DNA of 64,000 nucleotides. Origin: Nocardioides lacusdianchii. Its GTDB lineage: Bacteria; Actinomycetota; Actinomycetes; Propionibacteriales; Nocardioidaceae. A program made the position numbers and the translations under genes. Where the stretch lies: positions 186,001-250,000 of the forward strand of contig NZ_JADHZD010000002.1 of NCBI RefSeq assembly GCF_020102855.1. Direction: 5' to 3'. Positions 50,297 to 59,299 of the stretch are shown piece after piece. The notes beneath the pieces are model-generated. The model was not told where the DNA came from. It worked only from the letters and a program-made list of their open reading frames with translations, and ran no database searches. The number at the start of each line of letters is the position of its first letter. The first letter of the stretch is position 1.

Positions 50297-52155
50297 TGGG
50301 CCGTCGTGTCAGGCTGGACTGCGACCCACGCTGCGCCGACGGCCAGATCCGTCACGCACACGCCATCGCCGTCCTCGACGCGGGCGCTCACACGTCCAGA
50401 CTCCGGGCCCACGACGAAGAAGGCGCGTCCAACGCCGGCCGGGACGTCCAACGAGCTCGACCGACCGGCCACGGAGACGTGGAGCGTGGCTTCGCTGCCC
50501 GCGTAGTAGCCCATCCTCAGCACGCGCGGGGTCGCGTCGTCCGATTCGACGCTCCACAGGTCGGCTTCTTGCTGGTCGACGGCCCAGCCGCAGCCCTTGA
50601 CCGGTCCTGTCCGCTCGTCACTCCCTGGAAAGAGATCCACAAGACGAAGCTGGGCCAGTCCGTCAAAGATGAACATCTCCACCGCTGGGCGATCAAAGAC
50701 GACCTCGGCCCCGACAGCGTTCATCATGCCCTCGAGGTCAGCCCGAGCCGAGATCTCGTAGGGCGGGGCCGAGTTGAGCACGGATCGCTCCGGCTCTGCC
50801 TCCATCTGGTCCGCTACTCCACGCGTGAAGTTGGCGGCGTACTCGTGCTGGACGGCAGGCGCCATCCGTACCGTTGTGATCAAGCTGCTGACGAAGAGCA
50901 GCGCAACGACTCGGAGGACCACCGCCATCGTCATCCTCTGCCTGAGCCAGACGGCGGCCGCTCGCTCGGACCGGCCTGTCTCCAGAAGCCCCCGACAGCT
51001 CGCCAGCACGGCGATCGTGACGACCGGAAGAGCGTCTGCGACGTAGCGGGGGTCTCGCAGCAACAGACCAATCCAGTCGGATCGGCCGAGGGCCAGCAAC
51101 GACAGGTCCGCAGTCAGATAGCCGACGAGAAGCAGCCAACCAGCGTAGGCCCGCGCTCCGGAGACGACGAAGCTCAACACCACGAGGCAGGCGAAGACGA
51201 AAAGGAAGATGAGCGCGGCGTACGTCTCGGTGTAGGGATAGATCGTGCTCTCGGCGCCTCGGGCGTGCCACGGGCCACCGAACAAGCCCGGCACGAACAT
51301 GCGGAACAGGGTCTGGGTCAGGAGGGATCCCCACCGGATCGGCTCAGCCTGGGTCAGTGCCGTCCCCTCGTCGACCGTCGCCAGGTAGAAGAAGATGTAG
51401 GCGCCGAGCACCCCCGCGTGCGCGCTCCACATCCCCCACTGACGACGGAGCCCGACCAGGCGCTCCTTCCACGGCAGGTCGTGAGTGGTGACCAGCAGAT
51501 GAACGGCGAGAGCGAGGGGAAGGATCAGAGCAGCCTTCTGCCACATCAGAAGTCCCGCGGCGAAGACCAGGACGGAGAGCAGCGCCCACCGGCGTGAGCG
51601 TTGCCGATGGGCACGGGTGACCGCCAGCAGCACGACGACTGTGGCCAGCTGCATCGGCAGGGTCTGCAGCGCCGCCGACCACCAGCTCGAGAAGCCCAGT
51701 GCCAGAGGAGTGAACAGGTAGGCGGTCCACGGAACGAGAATGAGCCGCGAGTCTCCGAACAACGTACGCAACAGTTGGAACAGGCCCAGCGATGTCGCGG
51801 CCTGAAGGACGATCACGGAGAAGGCAGCCGGCGCGAACGACCCGTCGATCGCGTGCGACAGCAGCCACATGAGGAAGTACTGCCCCACCTCGACGTGTCC
51901 CCCGTAGTCGCGGACCAAGAACTCTGTCGTGAGCCCGGCGCTGCGTGCCAGGTCCAGGTGAGCGAAGTCGTCTTGGAAGTAGTAGCTGTCGCTCACAACC
52001 CACCCCCGGACGACGGCCTGCAACGCGATCAGCGCGGCGGCCGCGCTGGTCAACGGCGTCATGCGTCGGACAAAGCGCTCGTGGAGAGGCATCACACGTC
52101 CGGTCCGCACACGCTCGTGCCTTTCACCCACGAGGGCCGCTTCATGTTCGCTCAC
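50293..52155 (-). CDS. GT-C-like polytopic membrane protein
   Basis: This 620-residue protein has about 11 membrane helices in residues 25-470 and a C-terminal extracytoplasmic domain (about 480-620). The first external loop contains SYYFQDDFAHLDLA, with a DD pair of the sort used by GT-C glycosyltransferases, then GGHVEVGQYFLMWLL. The C-terminal part is beta-rich, ending DLAVGAAWVAVQPD. The start (GTG, 52155) is chosen because TACCCT lies seven bases upstream. It is less G+C-rich than its neighbours. It may transfer a sugar from a polyprenyl-phosphate donor; no close family is recognised. Confidence 0.75.
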   Translation of the reverse strand: MSEHEAALVGERHERVRTGRVMPLHERFVRRMTPLTSAAAALIALQAVVRGWVVSDSYYFQDDFAHLDLARSAGLTTEFLVRDYGGHVEVGQYFLMWLLSHAIDGSFAPAAFSVIVLQAATSLGLFQLLRTLFGDSRLILVPWTAYLFTPLALGFSSWWSAALQTLPMQLATVVVLLAVTRAHRQRSRRWALLSVLVFAAGLLMWQKAALILPLALAVHLLVTTHDLPWKERLVGLRRQWGMWSAHAGVLGAYIFFYLATVDEGTALTQAEPIRWGSLLTQTLFRMFVPGLFGGPWHARGAESTIYPYTETYAALIFLFVFACLVVLSFVVSGARAYAGWLLLVGYLTADLSLLALGRSDWIGLLLRDPRYVADALPVVTIAVLASCRGLLETGRSERAAAVWLRQRMTMAVVLRVVALLFVSSLITTVRMAPAVQHEYAANFTRGVADQMEAEPERSVLNSAPPYEISARADLEGMMNAVGAEVVFDRPAVEMFIFDGLAQLRLVDLFPGSDERTGPVKGCGWAVDQQEADLWSVESDDATPRVLRMGYYAGSEATLHVSVAGRSSSLDVPAGVGRAFFVVGPESGRVSARVEDGDGVCVTDLAVGAAWVAVQPDTTAQ

Positions 52156-52162
52156 GCCGCAC

Positions 52163-52168
52163 AGGGTA
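52163..52168 (-). promoter_or_regulatory. leaderless -10 element of the GT-C-like gene at 50.3-52.2 kb
   Basis: On the minus strand TACCCT ends seven bases before the GTG at 52155, suggesting an internal operon promoter. Confidence 0.45.
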
Positions 52169-52232
52169 CGGCGGGCCCCGCTCGGTAGGTTCTCGGTGCC
52201 GCGGCGCGGCGGGTGAGCAGATATTCGGGAGA

Positions 52233-55200
52233 TCACGCCGTTCGGGACGGCAGACCGTCCGGCCCGTCTCCGACGACCATCCGACCGCACACGACACCCA
52301 CGACGAGGGCCACGACGACGTCGGCACCCACGGGGGGGACAACCACTTCAGACGCTGAGAGGGCGATGACCCCCGCGAAGACGAGTGCTGCCCCGCACGC
52401 GGCCGTGACGTGGTGGAGCAGGTGGCGCCGAGTCACCCAGGCCAGCAGCGCGCCTGCCGCCAGTGGTATTGACACCGCGCCGAGCGCCAGGACGGCGCAC
52501 AGCCGGGCCATGTGCTGCCCAGTGGCGGGGCGTTTCGCCTCACCGACGGTCGCCGGCGACTGGTCAGCCGGCACCCCGGAGCCCCGTCCTGCTCCCCTGG
52601 CGAGCAGGAGGACCGCCAGCAGGAGCAGAAGCGCCACCAGGACGAGGCCACCCACCAGCGCCACCCGGAACGGAGCCTGCGGGCCGTAGTCGAGCTCGAC
52701 GACCCCCTGCGTCCCGGCCGGAAGGACGAATCCCTGTCGCCATCCGTCGACGACGACCGGACGAAGGGCCTCACCGTCGATGCTGGCGGTCCAGCCGCGG
52801 TTGTAGCTCTCGGTGACGCCGAGCACCGACTCCTCGGCGACCGAGACCGAGACCTCCCGCCGGGTGGCCGACCACGACCGGACCGACGGGCGACCGGCGC
52901 TCGAGGCCACGGGCGACTGCCCGTCGGTCGATGCCAGCACCACGTTCGTCGTGGCGAAGCCATCCGGGTTCACGACGCGCACGTGGTGCACCCCGGCGGA
53001 CAGGGGGACCGACGGCCGGCCGCACGGGACCAGGGCGAGGTCGGCCCCGGAGCGTACGTCGCGCAGGGTCCCGCTGATGCGCGTCTGCACGACGCGCCCG
53101 TCGATGTCGACGGTGGGACCGAACCCGCAGGCCGCACCGGTGGGCGTCTCGGCGTCCGGGCGATGCACGAGGTCCTCGATGCCTGCGACCTCCACTTCGG
53201 CCACACCGACGCCGTCAGGTCCGGCCGGTCCGAACGCGGTCACGCGCAGCTGGTCGGTGCGCACCGGGCGCATCTGCCCCGCCCGCGGACCGGTCGTGGC
53301 GACGAGCTGCGGTTCTCCCGTCCCCGGACCGCCGTCGACCACGACCGTCTCCGGCAGGTCGCCAGGCTGCTGGGGAGACCCGGTGACCAGGACCTGGGAC
53401 ACCCGGCGCCGGGGTCCCCACGTCAGCTGGAGCGCGGGCGCGGGGTCGCCGGGCGCCGACGTCCATCCCGTCTCCGGTCGCCCGTCGACAGCACCGGCGG
53501 CGGTGACGGCCGGGTCGCCGGCGTAGGTCGTGGTGGCGGCGACCCGCACGAGGTCGTCGGACAGCGGTGCGAAGAGACGGTCGAGGGCGGGACCGTGGGT
53601 GGCGACGACCCGCCCGGCGAGACGCCACTCACCGCTCTCCTCGACCGTGATGGTCCGGTTGAAACCCGCTGTCTCCGAGGTCTCCACCTGCCGGTCCGTC
53701 GCACATCCGAGGTAGGTGTCGTCGGCGGCGGTGGCGCACGCGCGGCGTGGTGCCTCGCCGGTGAGGAAGACCGAGGTCGTGGACGACACCCGCCCGGGCA
53801 GGGCCAGCGACCTGCTCACGTCGTGGTCGGCGATCCGGACGTCGGAGAGCCGGACCTGGCCGCGGGACGTGCCGGCGCCCAGCACGGTGATCCGCATGGT
53901 CGTGGCGGAGTCGTCGCCGACCTCGATGGACGGCGCGGTCCCGTCGGGCTCGACGTCGGCGACCACGGAGTGGTCCTCAGTGGTGACCCTGACGGAGGTC
54001 ACCGGGGCACCGGTGAACGTGTCGAAGGACAGCGCCACCCGCCTCAACGGCGTGGGCCGGTCGAAGCGAACCTCGATCCACTGGCCCTGGGGCCTGGACA
54101 GCGGCGCTGTCGCCCAAGCAGTGAAGATCGACCGGTCGAAGGCAGAGTAGGGGTGCTGCTCGGGTCGCACCGGGCCGAGCACGTCGGCGTAGCCCCCCGA
54201 GGTGGACGCCACGATCGCAGCGGCTCCGTCGTACGCCGCAATCGTCCGCCGGGTGGGCATGGCGTCGTCGCTGTGGTCGTGGGCGAGCCGTGCGACGCGG
54301 TAGCGGTCGTCCGCTGTCATCACGCCAGACCGCGCGTCGTGGACGCGTCCGAAGGTGCGCTCGACCCGGCGGAGGTCGTCGGTGACGATGTCCGCTGCCT
54401 CGCCGTCCACTGCCAGGACCGTCGCTCGGTCCTCGGACACCAGCCCGGCTGCTCGCAGGTCCGGCACCACCTCCGGGCCCCCGTCCACCACCACACGGCC
54501 GTCCCAGCCCTGCAGGTCCACGCGCGGCTCGACGTCGTGCTCGAGCTCGTAGACGTCGACGGCCGGCAGACCGCTCCGGGTCTCGCCGAAGCTGCGTGCC
54601 ACCCGAGCCCCTGGCACGTTGCCCAGCGCGGCGCGGACCAGCTCCGGGTCGGGGGCGTCGGTCTCGTCGGGGTCGAGGTCGTTGCGCACGATGACGTGAG
54701 TCACACCGAGGGCCTCGAGTGCTGCGGCGAGCCGACGCTGCGGCCGCGGGTCGGCGACCGCCTGCTCGACGGAGTCCAGGAGCCTCAGGGTGCCGGCGGG
54801 CGCAACCGTGACCTGGGCCCGCGCCATCCACGGGGCAGGGCCGAGCACCTGGATCGGCTCGTCGATCGTCCTCCCCCACGTCTGCACGGCGAAGCCGGCG
54901 CCCGGGAGCACGATGGACCGGGTCGGTCCCGGCTGGTCGCCCAGGTAGGCAACCGCGTCACGCCAGCTCCGGGGTACGTCGTCGAAGCCGCCCTCGGTGC
55001 GCAGCGAACCACCCGCAGCAGGACCTGTCGCGGCCACGACCAGCAGACCTGCGGCGGCGAGCGTGACGGCCCGGGCCGGCAGCGCTGCAGAGCCGGCGGT
55101 ACGCCACGTCCTCGGCACGGCGGCCGTGACGAACGCCCCGACGCCGAGGGCGAGCGGGAGCCGCACCAGGGGGTCGAACTTGTGGACGTTCCGCAAGGGC

Positions 55201-56306
55201 GCCAGCCAGGTGTCCAGTGCGTGCAGCCACGCCTCGGAGAACACGGACCCTGCCCACCCACCGCTCCCGGCCGTCAGCACGGCGAGACCTACGAGGACCG
55301 ACACCGCGAGCACCCGACGCTGCCACAGGCCGGCCTGCAGCAGGCCCAGGAGCCCAAGCCCTGCGACGAGCACAGTGGGGACGAGCAGGACGGTCGAGGA
55401 CGCCAGCTCGTAGCCTCCGGCCCAGCCGATCTGGCCCCCACCGGGGAAGAACGCCACCCAGTGGCTGGTCCCGCGCAACGAGGACAGCCACCCGGTGCCA
55501 CCGGCCGTGTTGTCGGCCGACTCGATGAAGTCCAGGAACGGCGGGGCGTAGGAACCGAGGAGCAGCAGGGGCACCACCCACCACACCGTGGCGACACCGA
55601 CGAGCGCACCCCACCCGGTGAGGTCGGCCAGGCGACGACGGACCGTGCGCTCCGACGCGAACGCCAGCAGCAGTGCCGGCAGGACGAGGCACGCGACCAC
55701 CAAGGTGGCGTTCTGTCCCCCCATCCACGGGATGGTCGCTGCGGACAGCACGAACGCCACCCAGGCACGCAGCCGCCCGCGGAGGTAGAGCACCAGCGGC
55801 AGCACTGTCCACGGCAGCACGGCTGCCGGGAGCGTCTCGCCGCTGAGCCCGCCCACGGTCGTGAGCACCCGCGGCGCCAGCATGTAGGTCAGGCCCGCCA
55901 GCACGGCGCCCGCCGCGCCGATGCCCGGCCAGTTGGACGCGAGTCGTCGCGCTCCCTCGTACGCCAGCAGCATCACCGCCGCGGACCACAGCCGTTCCCA
56001 GATCCACACCGGGACCCCGAGCAGGTCGCCGGCGAGGAAGACGGGTCCCATCGGGAACAGGTAGCCGGACGCCTGGTTCTGCAGCCCGCCCAACGCCCAG
56101 TCGCCGTTCCACAGGCTCGAGCTGCGCGCCAGCAGGTCGGCGGGGTTGAGCTGGAGGTCGAGCTTGGTGTCGAAGGTGATGCGGCCAGGCTGCTGGAGGA
56201 GGTTGAGCACGAGGACCGAGACCACGATGCCGGCGTTCGCGACCGTCAGCCAGCTGAATGGTCCAGCAGGGCGCCGGCGGACCGGGGAAGTTGAGCCGTC
56301 GCTCAC
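52233..56306 (-). CDS. AftD-like alpha-(1->3)-arabinofuranosyltransferase family protein (DUF3367), paralog 2
   Basis: This 1357-residue paralog of the gene at 45273-49484 has the same plan: about 11-12 N-terminal helices, a large extracytoplasmic region and C-terminal helices. Shared segments are TFDTKLDLQLNPADLL, NQASGYLFPMGPVF, FLDFIESADNTAG, LRGTSHWVAF and LAPLRNVHKFDPLVRLPLALG. CBM-like motifs are AFDRSIFTAWATA and AVDGRPETGWTSA. It lacks the acidic linker of paralog 1. The GTG start has GGAAGG eight bases upstream. It heads the four-gene operon that ends with paralog 1. Two copies may add different sugar linkages. Donor and acceptor are unknown. Confidence 0.88.
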   Translation of the reverse strand: MSDGSTSPVRRRPAGPFSWLTVANAGIVVSVLVLNLLQQPGRITFDTKLDLQLNPADLLARSSSLWNGDWALGGLQNQASGYLFPMGPVFLAGDLLGVPVWIWERLWSAAVMLLAYEGARRLASNWPGIGAAGAVLAGLTYMLAPRVLTTVGGLSGETLPAAVLPWTVLPLVLYLRGRLRAWVAFVLSAATIPWMGGQNATLVVACLVLPALLLAFASERTVRRRLADLTGWGALVGVATVWWVVPLLLLGSYAPPFLDFIESADNTAGGTGWLSSLRGTSHWVAFFPGGGQIGWAGGYELASSTVLLVPTVLVAGLGLLGLLQAGLWQRRVLAVSVLVGLAVLTAGSGGWAGSVFSEAWLHALDTWLAPLRNVHKFDPLVRLPLALGVGAFVTAAVPRTWRTAGSAALPARAVTLAAAGLLVVAATGPAAGGSLRTEGGFDDVPRSWRDAVAYLGDQPGPTRSIVLPGAGFAVQTWGRTIDEPIQVLGPAPWMARAQVTVAPAGTLRLLDSVEQAVADPRPQRRLAAALEALGVTHVIVRNDLDPDETDAPDPELVRAALGNVPGARVARSFGETRSGLPAVDVYELEHDVEPRVDLQGWDGRVVVDGGPEVVPDLRAAGLVSEDRATVLAVDGEAADIVTDDLRRVERTFGRVHDARSGVMTADDRYRVARLAHDHSDDAMPTRRTIAAYDGAAAIVASTSGGYADVLGPVRPEQHPYSAFDRSIFTAWATAPLSRPQGQWIEVRFDRPTPLRRVALSFDTFTGAPVTSVRVTTEDHSVVADVEPDGTAPSIEVGDDSATTMRITVLGAGTSRGQVRLSDVRIADHDVSRSLALPGRVSSTTSVFLTGEAPRRACATAADDTYLGCATDRQVETSETAGFNRTITVEESGEWRLAGRVVATHGPALDRLFAPLSDDLVRVAATTTYAGDPAVTAAGAVDGRPETGWTSAPGDPAPALQLTWGPRRRVSQVLVTGSPQQPGDLPETVVVDGGPGTGEPQLVATTGPRAGQMRPVRTDQLRVTAFGPAGPDGVGVAEVEVAGIEDLVHRPDAETPTGAACGFGPTVDIDGRVVQTRISGTLRDVRSGADLALVPCGRPSVPLSAGVHHVRVVNPDGFATTNVVLASTDGQSPVASSAGRPSVRSWSATRREVSVSVAEESVLGVTESYNRGWTASIDGEALRPVVVDGWRQGFVLPAGTQGVVELDYGPQAPFRVALVGGLVLVALLLLLAVLLLARGAGRGSGVPADQSPATVGEAKRPATGQHMARLCAVLALGAVSIPLAAGALLAWVTRRHLLHHVTAACGAALVFAGVIALSASEVVVPPVGADVVVALVVGVVCGRMVVGDGPDGLPSRTA

Positions 56307-56349
56307 AGCGGCTGCCTTCCATGTTGGTCCGCTCGGGCGGCGGTGAGTC

Positions 56350-56355
56350 TATATT
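56350..56355 (+). promoter_or_regulatory. candidate -10 element between divergent envelope genes
   Basis: TATATT lies 52 bases before the ATG at 56408 in an otherwise G+C-rich region. No well-spaced -35 hexamer is evident. Confidence 0.35.
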
Positions 56356-56407
56356 CTGCGTCGATGCTCTGGACCAACCGCGCCGATCCATGCCCGAGGG
56401 ACTTCAC

Positions 56408-57127
56408 ATGACCGCATGCCAACCCGTCGGGTTCGACGCAACATGGGATGTCGCGTCGTCGATCCCCGGGTGGCTCACCGAGGACCAGGGGCGGTTGCTC
56501 TTCGACACCGCGCAGGAGCTGCCCGAGCGTCCCGTCGTCGTCGAGATCGGCAGCCACCAGGGCAAGTCCACCGTGGTCCTGGCCTCTGCAGCCCGCGCGC
56601 TCGACGGGCAGGTGGTCGCCGTGGATCCTTTCGTGGAGGGCCGGCTGTTCGGCGGCGTCACCACGCGAGCCAAGCTCGAGCACAACCTCGCTGCCGCTGG
56701 GCTGACGGACACCGTGGAGCTGCTTGCCGAGTACAGCACCCGCGCGCGCCTGGAGTGGACCCGGAGCATCGACTACCTCTACATCGACGGCAAGCACGAC
56801 TACTGGACGCTGGCCGACGACCTGAAGTGGGCCGACCACCTACCGGTCGGAGCCCCGATCCTCGTGCACGACTGCTACTCCTCCATCGGCGTGACCCTCG
56901 GGGTGCTGGCCCACGTGCTGCCGTCACGGCGTCTTCGCTACGAGCGCCGCGCCGGGTCGATGGCGCTCTTCCGGGTGGGGCCGCCGTCAGTGGCGGATCG
57001 GCTGCGGATCCTGCGCGAGGTGCCGTGGTGGCTGCGCAACGTCGCGGTCAAGATCCTGCTACGGCTCAGGCTGCGTCTGGTGGCCGAGCGACTCTTCGGC
57101 CATGCCGGTCCCTACGACCCCTACTGA
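56408..57127 (+). CDS. class I SAM-dependent methyltransferase (Methyltransf_24/CmcI-like)
   Basis: This 239-residue enzyme begins with a polar segment, then motif I VVVEIGSHQGKSTVVLASAA, the strand-2 acidic residue in VVAVDPFVEGR, and a conserved IDYLYIDGKHDYWTLADDLKWADHL that carries metal/substrate residues. HDCYSSIGVTLGV follows. This is the pattern of cephalosporin hydroxylase-like methyltransferases, common in polysaccharide loci. ATG at 56408 has GAGGGA upstream. It is divergent from the second AftD-like gene and overlaps the next methyltransferase tail to tail by seven bases. It may add a methyl group to a terminal sugar. Confidence 0.85.
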   Translation: MTACQPVGFDATWDVASSIPGWLTEDQGRLLFDTAQELPERPVVVEIGSHQGKSTVVLASAARALDGQVVAVDPFVEGRLFGGVTTRAKLEHNLAAAGLTDTVELLAEYSTRARLEWTRSIDYLYIDGKHDYWTLADDLKWADHLPVGAPILVHDCYSSIGVTLGVLAHVLPSRRLRYERRAGSMALFRVGPPSVADRLRILREVPWWLRNVAVKILLRLRLRLVAERLFGHAGPYDPY

Positions 57128-57960
57128 CCGTCGTCGGGGTAGGCCCCGTTCCCGGGAGCACCGAGCCGGTAGATCCGCCGTGAGAGGAACTCCTCGGGCG
57201 CCGGGTGCTCGTCCTTCACGACCCGGTGGAACGGGATCCGTACGTCGCGCCGCCGGCGACGCGTGGGGTAGGTCCACGCCGCGGTGAGTGCTTGGACCGC
57301 CGTCGCCTCCCACCCACGCTGATGACCGGGCGCCCGCATCGCGCGTGCAAGGAACTCTGGGTCGAGCACCCCCACGGTGCGCAGGTCGACCGCTCCGGTC
57401 CAGTGGTACTGGATGACCCGGTGCTCGAAGCGTCGGTTGAGCACTGAGTCGAGCTGGTCGCGCACGCCGGCCCGCTCGATGTAGTCATGGATCTCCGGGT
57501 CGAACCACGGGGCGTTCTTCGCGGTCATCACCAACGTCGAGCCGTCCACGCCGTCCTCCATCCGGCACCACCAGACGTGGCTCGGGAAGTCCACGATCTT
57601 GGCGCTCGCCGCCTCAGGCACCTCGATGTAGCCAGCGCGGGCCACGCGCGTCAGCTCGGTTGCCACGCCCACCGGGTCGCCCACGTGCTCGAGCAGGTTC
57701 GAGCAGATGGCGTAGTCGAACGCGCCGTCGCGGAACGGCATGTCCGCAGCATCGGCGTCGAACAGCGGGCGGGTGACCCGGGCCGCTGCGAGCCCTGAGC
57801 GCTGCGCGGCGTGCTCGGCGCCGGTGTAGCGGTCCAGCAGCACGTCGGCCCGCCACGAGGGCTTGTCGCCGCTGCCGACGTCGAGCACGAGCGCATCGTC
57901 GTCCACCGGCACGGCGATCCGGCGCTGGTGGAAGAGGCGGAGCGCCTCGAGGCTGGCCAT
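57121..57960 (-). CDS. class I SAM-dependent methyltransferase
   Basis: This 279-residue protein has a variant motif I VLDVGSGDKPSWRADVLLDRY (GSGDKP), then ADMPFRDGAFDYAICSNLLEHVGDP (motif IV region) and ARAGYIEVPEAAS. GDKP variants are typical of methyltransferases in sugar and envelope clusters. The second half has a helical, Arg-rich region (TYPTRRRRRDVRIPFH). ATG at 57960 is chosen because CATACT lies eight bases upstream and the protein then starts just before motif I. It is divergent from the GT4 gene and overlaps the Methyltransf_24 gene by seven bases. The acceptor is unknown. Confidence 0.82.
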   Translation of the reverse strand: MASLEALRLFHQRRIAVPVDDDALVLDVGSGDKPSWRADVLLDRYTGAEHAAQRSGLAAARVTRPLFDADAADMPFRDGAFDYAICSNLLEHVGDPVGVATELTRVARAGYIEVPEAASAKIVDFPSHVWWCRMEDGVDGSTLVMTAKNAPWFDPEIHDYIERAGVRDQLDSVLNRRFEHRVIQYHWTGAVDLRTVGVLDPEFLARAMRAPGHQRGWEATAVQALTAAWTYPTRRRRRDVRIPFHRVVKDEHPAPEEFLSRRIYRLGAPGNGAYPDDGQ

Positions 57961-58046
57961 GACGGTGGAGTATGGCAGGAGGCCGACGACGACCGACCCT
58001 CGGCCGCGAACTGCGGGGAGCCCGGGACGGCGATCGAACCGGCGGG

Positions 58047-58052
58047 TAACAT
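58047..58052 (+). promoter_or_regulatory. leaderless -10 element of the GT4 gene
   Basis: TAACAT ends seven bases before the ATG at 58060. Confidence 0.45.
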
Positions 58053-58059
58053 CGTCGGC

Positions 58060-59223
58060 ATGCAGGGAGCTATTCCGGCATCCCTCGAGGGACGCCACAT
58101 CGTGCTGTTCAACTGGCGCGACACCGCCAACCCCGAGGGCGGGGGGTCCGAGCGCTACGTCGAGGCGATGGCCCGAGGCCTTGTCGAGCGAGGGGCGCGC
58201 GCCACCATCTTCTGTGCCGCGCACGACCACGCGCCCGCGGACGAGGTCGTGGACGGCGTGCGCTTCGTGCGGCGCGGTGACCACCTCGGGATCTACGCGC
58301 TGGGCGCACTCCGCCTGCTCCTGCGGCGCTTCGGGAAGGTCGACCTCGTGGTGGACGTCCAGAACGGCCTGCCGTTCTTCACCCGGCTCGCCACCCGCGC
58401 GACCGTCGTCGTCCTTGTCCACCACGTGCACCGGGAGCAGTGGCCGGTGGTCTTCCCGGGCCTGCTGGGCCGCGTCGGGTGGTGGATCGAGAGGGTCGTC
58501 GCTCCTCGGGTGTACCGGAGCTCGCAGTACATCGCTGTGTCACGAGCCACGCGCGGCGAGCTGATCGACCTGGGTGTCGAGCGCGAGCGCATCGCCGTCG
58601 TCCACAACGGCACCGCTCCGCCGCCCGTGCTGGACACGCCGCGCAGTCCGACGCCCGTGCTGTGCGTCCTGGGTCGCCTGGTGCCCCACAAGCAGGTGGA
58701 GCACGCCGTCGACGCCATCGTGGCGGTGAGGGCCGACCACCCCGACGCCACGCTCGTCGTCGTGGGCAACGGCTGGTGGGCTGACGAACTGCGCAGCTAC
58801 GTCACATCGGTGGGCGCGGACGACGCCGTCGTCTTCACCGGCCACGTCACCGAGCGTGAGAAGCACGAGATCCTGGCCAGGTCGTGGCTGATGGTGCTGC
58901 CGTCCCTGAAGGAGGGTTGGGGCATCGTGATCGGCGAGGCCGGGAGCCACGGCGTCCCCACGGTGGCCTATGGATCTGCCGGAGGCACGAGGGAGTCCAT
59001 CGCGGACGGCACGTCCGGGTTGCTGGTCGACACACCCGAGGAACTCACGGAGGCGGCCCGGCGCCTGGTGAACGATACCGCCGAGCGGCAACGCCTCGGC
59101 AAGGGTGCCCGCGAGATGTCCCACACCTTCTCGTGGAGCCATTCCCAGGACGCGTTCGCCCACGTCTTGGCGGACGCTATCGACGGCCGGCGCGTGGCGG
59201 TCGAGGATCCCGACGGCCCCTGA
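58060..59223 (+). CDS. glycosyltransferase family 4 (GT-B fold)
   Basis: This 387-residue cytoplasmic glycosyltransferase has an N-terminal acceptor domain with NWRDTANPEGGGSERYVEAMA (Gly-rich loop) and HHVHREQWPVVFP. The C-terminal donor domain has VLGRLVPHKQVEHAVDAI and the conserved EX7E pattern in LPSLKEGWGIVIGEAGSHGVPTVAY. TRESIADGTSGLLVD follows, typical of GT4. It should transfer a nucleotide-sugar to a lipid- or oligosaccharide-linked acceptor. In position and family it corresponds to mycobacterial Rv0225. Linkage and sugar are not known. It converges on the DUF2613-like gene. Confidence 0.92.
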   Translation: MQGAIPASLEGRHIVLFNWRDTANPEGGGSERYVEAMARGLVERGARATIFCAAHDHAPADEVVDGVRFVRRGDHLGIYALGALRLLLRRFGKVDLVVDVQNGLPFFTRLATRATVVVLVHHVHREQWPVVFPGLLGRVGWWIERVVAPRVYRSSQYIAVSRATRGELIDLGVERERIAVVHNGTAPPPVLDTPRSPTPVLCVLGRLVPHKQVEHAVDAIVAVRADHPDATLVVVGNGWWADELRSYVTSVGADDAVVFTGHVTEREKHEILARSWLMVLPSLKEGWGIVIGEAGSHGVPTVAYGSAGGTRESIADGTSGLLVDTPEELTEAARRLVNDTAERQRLGKGAREMSHTFSWSHSQDAFAHVLADAIDGRRVAVEDPDGP

Positions 59224-59271
59224 GAACAGCGAGCAGCCCGGCACCGTGACGACTCGCGGGGCCGGGCAGAA

Positions 59272-59289
59272 GGCGCCCCGGAGGGCGCC
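59272..59289. terminator. bidirectional hairpin between convergent GT4 and DUF2613-like genes
   Basis: GGCGCCC (59272-59278) and GGGCGCC (59283-59289) form a 7-base stem around CGGA. Confidence 0.55.
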
Positions 59290-59299
59290 GGAGCTTGGG

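Noticed and set aside
52512..56294. 1260-codon plus-strand frame opposite the second AftD-like gene
   Set aside because: There is no membrane or domain pattern, and the minus strand encodes a clear AftD-like protein. It is a shadow.
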